A DNA stretch of 16,199 nt from an uncultured Clostridia bacterium (GTDB lineage: Bacteria > Bacillota > Clostridia > UMGS1883). Below, piece after piece: positions 7,027 to 14,400 of the stretch. A model generated the notes under the pieces. It was not told the origin of the DNA. It saw only the letters and a program-made list of their open reading frames with translations, and did no database searches. The first letter of the stretch is position 1. The number at the start of each line of letters is the position of its first letter. The translations under genes were made by a program, and so were the position numbers. The stretch covers positions 1 through 16,199 of the forward strand of contig CANRHW010000009.1 in the NCBI GenBank assembly GCA_947630525.1, read 5' to 3'.

Positions 7027-7178
7027 GAAAAACACCTCCAATTATTTCAGTTTGTCCGATCCGGGCCATGTCAATCCCAAACCGGCCTCCACCACCGTCT
7101 ACGCCGGGCCAACCGCCTTTTGGCGGCACAGGGCCGTGGCTCAGATGATGTGTGTAGTCGCACGGAACTTTTCCATGC
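7027..7178 (-). promoter_or_regulatory. Long structured 5' leader of rpsB, candidate S2 autoregulatory leader
   Basis: About 150 bases separate the predicted start from the rpsB ATG. The leader contains a CCGCC-TTTT-GGCGG hairpin (7113-7126) flanked by further GGCC pairing, and several GGCC/CCGG-rich segments that can pair, ending in an unstructured AT-rich stretch with the ribosome site. Autoregulation of rpsB by S2 through its leader is known in bacteria; that this leader does so is inference from length and structure only. Confidence 0.45.
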
Positions 7179-7184
7179 CGAAGT

Positions 7185-7213
7185 ATTATATCACAGTTTA
7201 TTTGAAAATGCAA
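7185..7213 (-). promoter_or_regulatory. Promoter of rpsB-tsf
   Basis: On the minus strand TTGCAT (7213-7208), a 17-base spacer and a perfect TATAAT (7190-7185) form a strong housekeeping promoter, as expected for a ribosomal operon. Confidence 0.82.
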
Positions 7214-7263
7214 GAGTTTTTTTAAAAATTTTGCCACAAACCCGACATGGCGGCTTCCGTTGT

Positions 7264-8883
7264 CTACAAGGCCGCTTCGGGTTCCTGCTGTTCGCCGATA
7301 TTGCTGAGTTTAGTCAGGTCGTCCAGACTTTCGCACACAAAAGCCCGCACCTTGGAGCCCGCCCCGGCGGAAAGTCCCCCGCCAAAGGTCACCGTCTGGC
7401 CCTTGGCCATGGCCGCCTTCATATATGCCATCTCGGAGAGCTCATCGCCGTCATAGACCGCTATCACGATAACGTCCTCGCCGTCACGGTCGGTCAGCTT
7501 GGTCACGGTCATCTCGGCATAGAACCGGCCGCCGTCCGCGGGCACGTCCCCCTCGGTGAGCTCAACGGCGTAAACGCCGTCCAAGGGAACGGCGACCTCA
7601 ACCGTGGCCTGGGCCGAAATTCCGCCGTCAACGGTAACGGCGGTTATTGTCGCCTTGCCTTCGCCGACGGCGGTGACCACGCCGTTTTTGACGGTGGCGG
7701 CCGCCTCGTTGTCGGAGGACCATTTCACTCGCTTGTAGGACGCCGCCTCCGGCAATACGGAGGCCGTGAGGGCGGCCGTTTCGCCGGGCTTCATGGAAAG
7801 CCGGGCCGGACTTAGTTCAAGCCCGGTGGGCATCACCGGGGCAAAGCTTGCGTCGGTCATGGGGTATTGCCTTACAAACTCCACGGAGCTGAAATAGGTG
7901 TCGTCGGGATCAAGTCTGTGATTTTTAAAATCCCCGGCGCTTTTAAGGAAGTATTCATACGGACGGCCGTTCTGAACCGAGGTGCGGTCCCAGGTGGTAT
8001 CGGCATAGTAGTATTTTTCTCCAAGCCTAACTATATTCCAGCCGTGGCGCTCGCTATAGCCGTAGCCTGAAATGTAGCGGCAGTCCACGCCCTCCTCCAG
8101 CATAAGCCTGTAAAACAAAGTGGCGTACCCCTGGCAAACGCATTTGTGGTCGATTATGGCGGCATAGGCCGAATGTATCACCGGCAGACCGTCGGCGCTG
8201 TGGTCGTAGTCGATATTGGCGCATATCCAGTCATAGACCGAACGTATTTTGTAGTAGTCGTCCCTGCCGTCCAGGTCGAGCTCCTCTAACAGCGAGGCGA
8301 CGGCGGCGTCTACCTTATCTTCCATTTCCCTTGTGGAAAAATACGGTACGCCGTAGGTAAAGTCAATGGCGGCGATATTGCCCGTTTCGGAAGGCGTCAG
8401 GTTTTTGCCGCCAAAGTCTATCTGCCCGGCTATTTGACGGGAGAGATAGTCGCCCTCGGTGGGCTCGCCGGTGTGTTCCTCGGCCCAGGCGAAGAGGTCT
8501 TTACACAGGTCCATAACGTCATATACGCCGTCGTCAAAGCTTGAATCGTTGATTTCCTCTTGGGACGGGGCCGGCAGATCGATGCCGGACACGCTTATGG
8601 TTATCGGTTCATAAGCGATCGGTTTGCCGCTGTCGTCAACGTTGCGGCCCTCGCGGTTTTTTAGCCTTTCCCTGAGCTGGCCGATGAACTCGGCATAGGT
8701 CTCGCGGTCATTGTCCTGGGCCTGGAGATAGACCCTTGGCGTAGGCCGGAGAGGCGCGCCCTCGTATTGATAGGCAACGGCGGTGAAGAACGGCTCCTCG
8801 TCGGCCAGGGCGGATATTTCCCCGGCAAAGACCACGAAAAGCGCCGCGATAGCGATAAGCGCGGCTTTTATTTTTAATTTCAC
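7264..8883 (-). CDS. Secreted transglutaminase-fold protein with bacterial Ig-like (Big2) domain
   Basis: A 539-residue exported protein starting at GTG 8883 after GGGAGG. Residues 1-27 are a signal peptide (MKLKIK, hydrophobic core, SALADEE). An N-terminal region of unknown fold (about 30-200) leads into a transglutaminase/papain-like core at about 208-300 with a complete triad: Cys250 in CVCQGYA, His280 in RHGWNIV and Asp295 in YYADTTWD. Such domains act as cysteine peptidases or amide-forming/cleaving enzymes at the cell surface; the substrate is unknown. Residues about 352-432 are a Big2 Ig-like domain (LSMKPGETAALTASVLP, VKWSSDNE, GKATITA). Residues 435-539 look like another beta-rich domain with an acidic end (EQQEPEAAL). 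There is no anchor motif. It shares a divergent intergenic region with the DUF805 gene. Confidence 0.85.
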   Translation of the reverse strand: MKLKIKAALIAIAALFVVFAGEISALADEEPFFTAVAYQYEGAPLRPTPRVYLQAQDNDRETYAEFIGQLRERLKNREGRNVDDSGKPIAYEPITISVSGIDLPAPSQEEINDSSFDDGVYDVMDLCKDLFAWAEEHTGEPTEGDYLSRQIAGQIDFGGKNLTPSETGNIAAIDFTYGVPYFSTREMEDKVDAAVASLLEELDLDGRDDYYKIRSVYDWICANIDYDHSADGLPVIHSAYAAIIDHKCVCQGYATLFYRLMLEEGVDCRYISGYGYSERHGWNIVRLGEKYYYADTTWDRTSVQNGRPYEYFLKSAGDFKNHRLDPDDTYFSSVEFVRQYPMTDASFAPVMPTGLELSPARLSMKPGETAALTASVLPEAASYKRVKWSSDNEAAATVKNGVVTAVGEGKATITAVTVDGGISAQATVEVAVPLDGVYAVELTEGDVPADGGRFYAEMTVTKLTDRDGEDVIVIAVYDGDELSEMAYMKAAMAKGQTVTFGGGLSAGAGSKVRAFVCESLDDLTKLSNIGEQQEPEAAL

Positions 8884-8962
8884 AAAACGACCTCCCTAAT
8901 TGCCCGTTGGCTCGGCCGCCGGGCCGGCAACATCGGGCTGTGTTAAATAAAATTGTATTTTT

Positions 8963-8991
8963 ATCTTACCATAAAAATCTCTCATTGTAAA
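8963..8991 (-). promoter_or_regulatory. Candidate promoter of the transglutaminase-fold gene
   Basis: On the minus strand TTTACA (8991-8986), a 17-base spacer and TAAGAT (8968-8963), in an AT-rich tract, leave a leader of roughly 75 bases that includes a GC-rich hairpin-forming stretch near 8905-8930. Confidence 0.55.
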
Positions 8992-9021
8992 CAGTATTTT
9001 TTCGGTTTAGGCAAAATTATT

Positions 9022-9069
9022 AATTTGTTGACAAATTTTATGCAAAATTTAAAAAAATTGTTGACAAAT
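9022..9069 (+). promoter_or_regulatory. Duplicated TTGTTGACAAAT boxes, candidate operator pair
   Basis: The 12-mer TTGTTGACAAAT occurs at 9025-9036 and 9058-9069, exactly 33 bases (about three helical turns) apart. The first lies in the palindrome AATTTGT-TG-ACAAATT (9022-9037); the second contains the -35 hexamer of the DUF805 promoter. The layout suits a regulator binding two sites on one face of DNA, or a second upstream -35. Confidence 0.4.
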
Positions 9070-9089
9070 CCCGGGCAGAATTGTATAAT
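9061..9089 (+). promoter_or_regulatory. Perfect-consensus promoter of the DUF805 gene
   Basis: TTGACA (9061-9066), a 17-base spacer and TATAAT (9084-9089) match consensus at all twelve positions. The start would be near 9096, about 40 bases before the ATG. Confidence 0.87.
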
Positions 9090-9135
9090 TATTAATATAG
9101 ACAAAATTATGTGTAATTAAAAAAGGAGGATATTT

Positions 9136-9636
9136 ATGAATTACTTTCTTAACGCTATGAAGAATTATGCGAACTTCAAGGGCAGGACAGCAAGGAAGGA
9201 CCTTTGGATTTATCTGCTGATAACCCTTGCCGTTTCCGCGGTGGGCATCCTTATTGCCATTGCCGTTACCGGGGGGCTCGGCCAGACCAGCGCCCTTGAC
9301 ACCCCCTGGGGTATGTCGCCCATGGCATTTGGCGTTTCGGCGGCTATTATTCTGGTGTTCATCTGCCCCACAATAGCCATCATCGTACGCAGGCTCCACG
9401 ATACGGGTCACAGCGCTCTGTGGATATCGTTCCTCATTGCTTTCCTGATCTGCTGCTGGTTCGCGGCTTCGCTTGGCAAGGAGGCCGACAGCGGCGTTTT
9501 TGAGATAGCTTCTTTCATCTTCGGTTTCCTGTCGTTTATACTTTTTGTTACCAACTTTATACTCATACTCTGCGCCGACAGCGAGCCGAGGGAAAATCAG
9601 TATGGCCCCGACCCCAAGAAGGTTCAGACCAAATAA
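9136..9636 (+). CDS. DUF805 family inner-membrane protein (YhaH-like)
   Basis: A 166-residue integral membrane protein. The family hallmarks are present: NYANFKGRTARKDLW near the N-terminus (cytoplasmic, before helix 1), IVRRLHDTGHSALW in the middle, and an ENQYGPDPK tail. Hydrophobic segments at about 23-46, 62-82, 93-110 and 123-146 predict four membrane helices. The molecular function of DUF805 is not established. Start: ATG after AAAAGGAGG at standard spacing, behind a perfect-consensus promoter. It is probably monocistronic, with a strong hairpin at 9858-9887 downstream. Confidence 0.9.
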   Translation: MNYFLNAMKNYANFKGRTARKDLWIYLLITLAVSAVGILIAIAVTGGLGQTSALDTPWGMSPMAFGVSAAIILVFICPTIAIIVRRLHDTGHSALWISFLIAFLICCWFAASLGKEADSGVFEIASFIFGFLSFILFVTNFILILCADSEPRENQYGPDPKKVQTK

Positions 9637-9642
9637 AGCCTT

Positions 9643-10137
9643 GGGACTGCAAAAAATGGCGCAGACCGGCGTCGTCACAAGCTCGGTATCGCGGGTTTAG
9701 ATTTGAAAAATCTAAACCCGGCTTACCTTGCTGTGACTCCTTTTCCCCACAAAATCGGCTTCGCCGTTTTGCGGGGGCCCCATTATGGTTGAAAGTCTTA
9801 ATTTAAGGCAAATATGTAATCATTCAATGAAAATAAAATAGTAAATCAAATTAATGTAGAAAATTCGCTCTTACGAGCGAATTTTCTCATTTTATGCCCT
9901 TGAACTATGAACGAAAATCACCACTCGGCGGCGTCGGGGCAAAGCCCGTCTTTGCTCCGACCTTTTTTCTTGCGAAAAAGGTTGTCGCACGAGAGCTTGC
10001 CCCTCCTTTTTCGCAAAAGGTCACGCTGCGCTCCGGCTATTCGGGTGGTTAAGCCGCCCTCATAACGCCTCCGCTTGCTACCAACCTTTTGCGATTTTGT
10101 GGCGACGCCGGTCTGCGCCATTTTTTTACAGCCCCCC
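9643..10137. repeat. Inverted-repeat-bounded non-coding element, copy B of the dispersed repeat
   Basis: The whole gap between the DUF805 gene and the mrp promoter is one structured element. Its ends are inverted repeats: 9643-9678 and 10099-10137 match over about 36 bases with a few differences and indels; the core TGGCGCAGACCGGCGTCG is identical in both arms. Inside are a perfect 13-bp hairpin (9692-9704/9708-9720, loop GAA), the C-rich hairpin shared with copy A (9745-9776), a 13-bp hairpin (9858-9870/9875-9887), a 12-bp hairpin with one mismatch (9933-9944/9950-9961), and the conserved block at about 9961-10034. Relative to copy A it carries about 175 extra AT-rich bases between the last two shared blocks. 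No transposase gene is present, so at most it is non-autonomous. Confidence 0.7.
9858..9887. terminator. Perfect 13-bp hairpin, possible bidirectional terminator
   Basis: AGAAAATTCGCTC, loop TTAC, GAGCGAATTTTCT. The stem has an A-rich 5' arm and T-rich 3' arm around a GCTC/GAGC core, as in bidirectional terminators, and may end transcription from the DUF805 gene. Weaker points are its short GC core and its distance of about 220 bases from the stop. Confidence 0.45.
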
Positions 10138-10147
10138 TGTTTTTTTG

Positions 10148-10176
10148 TTGACAAAATGTACATTTTGCGCTACAAT
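10148..10176 (+). promoter_or_regulatory. Promoter of the Mrp-type ATPase gene with palindromic operator candidate in the spacer
   Basis: TTGACA (10148-10153), a 17-base spacer and TACAAT (10171-10176). The perfect 16-bp palindrome CAAAATGTACATTTTG (10152-10167) occupies nearly all the spacer and overlaps the last two bases of the -35. A dimeric repressor bound there would block RNA polymerase directly. Confidence 0.75.
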
Positions 10177-10211
10177 ATATATACAAAAATTATTGTAAAG
10201 GAAGAATTTGC

Positions 10212-11030
10212 ATGAGCGAATGTTCACACAACTGCTCCACCTGCGGTGAAAACTGCGAAAAACGCGACCCTCAAAGCCTTATAGAGCCTTCCAACAGCCT
10301 GTCGCAGATAAAAAAGGTCATTGCCGTTGTCAGCGGCAAGGGCGGCGTGGGCAAATCCTCGGTGACGTCTATGCTGGCGGTGCTCGCCCGGCGCAGGGGC
10401 TATGAGACCGCGGTGCTTGACGCGGATATAACCGGCCCATCCATACCCCGGGCCTTTGGCGTTACGGCCAGGGCGCAGAGCGGCGACGACGGCATCTATC
10501 CCGTGGCCTCCGCTTCGGGCATAAAGATAATGTCCCTCAATCTCCTTATCGACGACCCGTCTAAGCCCGTTATCTGGCGCGGCCCGGTGATCGCCGGCGC
10601 GGTCAAGCAGTTCTGGACCGACGTGGTTTGGGGCGACGTGGACTATATGTTTGTAGATATGCCTCCCGGAACGGGGGACGTGCCCCTGACGGTGTTCCAG
10701 TCTTTGCCGGTGGACGGAATAATAGTTGTCACGTCCCCGCAGGAGCTGGTCTCCATGATAGTCGGCAAGGCCGTCCAAATGGCGGAGATAATGAACATCC
10801 CCATTTTGGGCGTGGTTGAAAATTATTCCTATTACAAATGCCCCGACTGCGGCGGCGAGCACAGCATATTTGGCCCCAGCCGTCTCGAAGCGGCGGCGGA
10901 AGCCGCCGGCGTGACCGCCAAGGTGCGGCTGCCCATAGACCCGGCGTTCGCCGGCCTTTGCGACCGCGGCCGGGTGGAGGACTGCGACCCTGCCCTGCTT
11001 GAACCTATATTCGACGCGGCGACTAAATAA
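10212..11030 (+). CDS. Mrp/NBP35 family P-loop ATPase, iron-sulfur carrier
   Basis: A 272-residue cytoplasmic ATPase of the Mrp/NBP35 (ApbC) family, which carries and transfers [4Fe-4S] clusters. The deviant Walker A is GKGGVGKS at 42-49; switch/Walker B segments are LDADITGPSIP (69-79) and DYMFVDMPPGTGDVPLT (144-160). The paired cysteines Cys210 and Cys213 (CPDC) are the cluster-bridging motif. The N-terminus has four closely spaced cysteines (4, 8, 11, 15), as in clostridial Mrp and NBP35-type proteins, and there is no N-terminal MIP18/DUF59 domain as in E. coli Mrp. The ATG at 10212 follows AAAGGAAG. It appears monocistronic, bounded by repeat elements on both sides. Role in this organism (general cluster assembly or a dedicated target) is undetermined. 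Confidence 0.93.
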   Translation: MSECSHNCSTCGENCEKRDPQSLIEPSNSLSQIKKVIAVVSGKGGVGKSSVTSMLAVLARRRGYETAVLDADITGPSIPRAFGVTARAQSGDDGIYPVASASGIKIMSLNLLIDDPSKPVIWRGPVIAGAVKQFWTDVVWGDVDYMFVDMPPGTGDVPLTVFQSLPVDGIIVVTSPQELVSMIVGKAVQMAEIMNIPILGVVENYSYYKCPDCGGEHSIFGPSRLEAAAEAAGVTAKVRLPIDPAFAGLCDRGRVEDCDPALLEPIFDAATK

Positions 11031-11034
11031 TGCG

Positions 11035-11175
11035 CCGTAGGGGCGGCCATTGGTCGTCCGCCATCAAACGTTTACGGCTGCAATTGTGAACTTTATTACG
11101 AAAAGCATATTCACAAAATCATATAAATGATACCGTAAATCTGTGTAAGCGGACGGCCAATGGTCGCCCCTACGG
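11035..11175. repeat. 141-bp MITE-like element with 27-bp terminal inverted repeats
   Basis: 11035-11061 and 11149-11175 are inverted repeats of 27 bp with two mismatches, beginning CCGTAGGGGCG. Inner complementary segments TTTACGG (11071-11077)/CCGTAAA (11133-11139) and GTGAA (11086-11090)/TTCAC (11110-11114) extend the fold, so the whole element can form one long interrupted hairpin. It has no coding capacity, and no target-site duplication longer than two bases is evident. GTAGGGGCG-type inverted repeats resemble short dispersed repeats I associate with gut Clostridia. It separates the mrp stop from the terminator at 11202. Confidence 0.75.
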
Positions 11176-11201
11176 TACCAAAGCTATTTTATCAGCACTT
11201 T

Positions 11202-11227
11202 AAAAGGCCCCCTTGCGGGGGCCTTTT
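11202..11227. terminator. Bidirectional intrinsic terminator between mrp and the GH43 operon
   Basis: AAAA-GGCCCCC-TTGC-GGGGGCC-TTTT: a perfect 7-bp GC stem (11206-11212/11217-11223) with A and T tracts on the two sides, so it works in both directions. It lies 14 bases past the stop of the minus-strand 50-codon gene and serves mrp from the other side. Confidence 0.9.
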
Positions 11228-11241
11228 GTTGTACCATTATA

Positions 11242-11394
11242 TTACCAGACGGCCTCGTCACCGGCAGCAGGGTCGGTAACTATCTGCTCATTATCCCCCT
11301 TGGGGAACTCCATGCTGGCGGTTATGTCGTCCATTACGGTCTGCGCCGCAGACAGGCCGCGAACCTCTATTTCGGGAAAAACAAAGCTTTTCAC
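11242..11394 (-). CDS. Small 50-residue acidic protein downstream of the GH43 gene
   Basis: It starts at GTG 11394 and ends at TAA 11242. Support: a near-perfect AAGGAGG eight bases before the GTG, position 20 bases after the GH43 stop in the same direction, and a strong terminator immediately after its stop, which leaves no other reason for that gap. The protein begins MKSFVFPEIEVRGLSAAQTV and ends GDEAVW; it has no cysteine, no signal peptide and no transmembrane segment. Residues 8-26 resemble the C-terminal tail (1401-1419) of the preceding GH43 protein, sharing I-E, A-A, T and D-I-T at the same spacing (8 of 19 identical, ungapped). I recall short proteins of the form PEVEV...DVITTS beside surface-protein genes in Clostridia; function unknown. 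Confidence 0.75.
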   Translation of the reverse strand: MKSFVFPEIEVRGLSAAQTVMDDITASMEFPKGDNEQIVTDPAAGDEAVW

Positions 11395-11414
11395 GGTATT
11401 TTCCTCCTTTTTAT

Positions 11415-14400
11415 TTAAAGCACGTCTTCCGCGTCCGGAACGTAGGTTATGTCGCCGCTCTCGGTCTCGGCGGCCTCGGTGGAAACGTATTCTATATCCA
11501 CCGATTCAAGAGACAGGGCCTCGGCAAACTGAGTGGTTACGGTGTCGTCTATGCCAAGCTCTTTGGCCTTGTCCTGAAGCGTACCGTCCTCATTGTAAAG
11601 CGTGGACAGGATTGTGTCAAGAAGGGGGAACTTATCGACGGATTTATCGTTCATGTTCCGCTTCACAAAGCTGATTATTTCGTTCGCCGCTTTGAGCCGG
11701 GCCTCGGGTATCTTAGTGCCTTCGGCGGACATGATGCTGTCGACCAGCGCGCCGTAAAGCGACGTACCAATCCCGACGCTGGGCAGAGTAATTCCGTTGG
11801 AAAGATGCAGATCCGGGTCAACAAAGTAAACACGGGCGCAGTTATTGTTTGAAATGCCGCTGATGGTGACGCGGTACCGGCCGTCCTTTGAAGCGGGAAT
11901 TGGGTCGATTTTTTTAGCGGCTTCATAATACTTATCGGAGTCGATGTCGGTATAGTTGCCGTCGGCGTCGGGCTGAGCCGCGCCGCAGATGAAGCCTACG
12001 CGCTCCAAGGCGTCGATATCGCCCACAATTTCGATGTCATTGGCAATACCGAAGGACGCGGAATTTTCTCCGTCAATTATGCGCAGCGTGGGATGCACGG
12101 TCACGCCGAAAGCGCGGAAGCTGTCGACGGCAAACAGGTCGGCCGCAACGCCATTGCCGCCGCGGACGTTGACCCAGGCGATGGCCCCCTCGGTCTTGTC
12201 GCGGTAGGGATAATTCTCGGCGATAGTGACAAACTCTTCGCCGCCGGCGGCGCGGACATACAGGCAGTATGTCTTGTCATAAGCGGAAGCGGTTACGACC
12301 ACGTCGTAAGCCTTGCCCGCCTCGACGGTGAACTCATTGTCGGCACGGAAGCCTACAAAGCCGTTAGAGCTGCCCGCATCAGGAGTGCCGTCGAAGGCCT
12401 CAAACTTACCCTTGTCGGTGGTGTGGAAGCCTATGTTGTATTTGCCCCAGCCGTCGAGACTGAGCTCGTTTGGCCCCAGCGCCACGGTGGAGTCGGAGAT
12501 GGTCTTGGGGATAAAGGTCATATAGAAAGCCATATATTCATCAACAGGCGTGAACGGATGCGTGGCCCAGTCGCTGGTGGAGTGCCACAGGGGCCCGCCG
12601 GCCTTGACAAGGACGTTAAATTCCTTGGTCACGGGCTCCAGACCGGCCAGCGTCAGGGTGGCGGTGAGCGTTACCGCTACGTCCTCTCCGCCAAAGGCGG
12701 GGCGGGTCACCTTGCCGTCCGTGGCAACGACCTCGCTGTTGCTGCTGGTCCAGGTTATTTCGCTGCCGTTGATTCCGGCGGTGGGAAGCACAAGGTCCTC
12801 TCTGACCTCGGCCGGAAGCGTAAGGGCGGCTTCGTCGACTTCGAGCAGATCGCCGAGGCCGACGCTGGTTTCAACATCCTTGGCTATCTCGTCGGGGCTC
12901 AGCGCCCGGTCATAGAGGAGGATATTGTCAAAGCTGCCCGCCACGTATTTGTCAGCGGAGAAGAAAGACTTGCCCAAATAAGCCACAAGGTCATTCATGC
13001 CCAAATGGGAGGTGGTGAATTTGTCGCCGGCGAGGTCGCTGTCGCCCACGCGGGCGTCAGTATTTTCGGCTACGAGCTTGCCGTCGCGGTATATTGCCAG
13101 ATAACCGGGCTTGACCACAAGGGCTATCCTCGCCCACTGATTGTCGAGGCCCGTCCCCGCGTGGGCGTTGCGCTCATGCTGATAGCCGTAGACCGTCTCG
13201 GAGAGATCGAGAGCGTTCTTCCTTGCGCGGAAGTACATATACTGATTTTTGCCGTCGCCCTGACCCAGAGCGAAATCAAAGAAGTTGCCGTCCATGCTGC
13301 TCTTGATGTCCATGAGCAGGGTGAAGGTGTTCTTGCGGTCAAAGAGGTTTGCGGGGAACTGATAGTAGCCGTTTTTGCCGTCAAGGCTGAGAACCTTGCT
13401 GTTCTTTTCGGCGTCCTGAACCAGGGAAGCGCCGCCGTTGAGCGTACCTCTGGTGGTATCGCCCTCAAAGTACTCGGCAAATATGGGCTTGCTGCCGTCC
13501 TCGCCCACAGGCGCGGGGCCGTAAGCCTCCATAAGGGCGTCGTATTCCTTCTGGGTAATGGGGATCATGCCGCCGTGCTTGGAGCCGGTAGGCATGGATA
13601 CCGCCTCCGTGGCCTGCGTAAACTTGCCGCTGGCGATATTGTCAGTCAGATAAGGCATATAAACGCTGTAATTGTCTATGCAAAGGGCGTACTGGTTGGT
13701 GCCGTTTACCTTGTATATAGCGGGGCCCTCGCCGCCGATGGGCTTGAAATCCGTGACCTCTTTATAGGGGCCGGCCGCGTGGTCGCTGACCATCATCCGA
13801 ACCTCGCTGTTGTACTTTTTGTAGAACTGATAATACTTGTTGTCGTCGGCCCGGATTATGGTGGAGTCGATGGCGTTCTGCCGCTTGCCGTTCTCCTCCG
13901 GGGCCACAAATATTTCGGGTTCGCTGAAAGAGTAGAAGTCCCGGGTGCGGGTCACATAGACCGTGTCCACCTGTTCGCCGGTCTCGGCGTAAAGCTTAAG
14001 GTCCTTGCCGGAGGCATAAACCAGATATTCGCCGGTGTCCACGTCATAAACGGACTCCGGAGCCCAGGCGCAGCCGATGTCGTCGTTGGCGAACTTGACC
14101 ATTCTCTGCTTGCCCCAGTGTACAAGGTCCTCCGAGGCCCATACCATCAAATATTTGCTACCATTGAGGCTCCAGGGGCCCCAGCCCTGACCGTCCTGCG
14201 TGTTCAGGTCGGTGGCGAGGAGATAGAACTTGTCGCCGTAGCGGCTGCGGATTATGTAGGGGTCGCGCAGGCTCTTAGTGCCCATTGTGGACGTTATAAC
14301 CGGCCAGTTGCCGTTAAGGTCGGTCCAATTGTAGCCGTCAAGGCTGGTGGCGAAGTGTATCGCCAGCCGCTCGGGCTCTTTGTTGACCTCGCCTCGGAAA

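Noticed and set aside
7120..7815. A 231-codon plus-strand frame over the rpsB promoter and the transglutaminase gene end
   Set aside because: It crosses a strong minus-strand promoter and is antisense to the Ig-like region; shadow frame.
9918..10163. An 81-codon minus-strand frame rich in Lys/Arg before mrp
   Set aside because: It lies wholly inside the structured repeat, crosses its hairpins and one inverted terminus and reaches into the mrp promoter. The related repeat copy at 5208-5280 does not preserve an equivalent start and frame. The basic composition reflects the repeat, not a protein.
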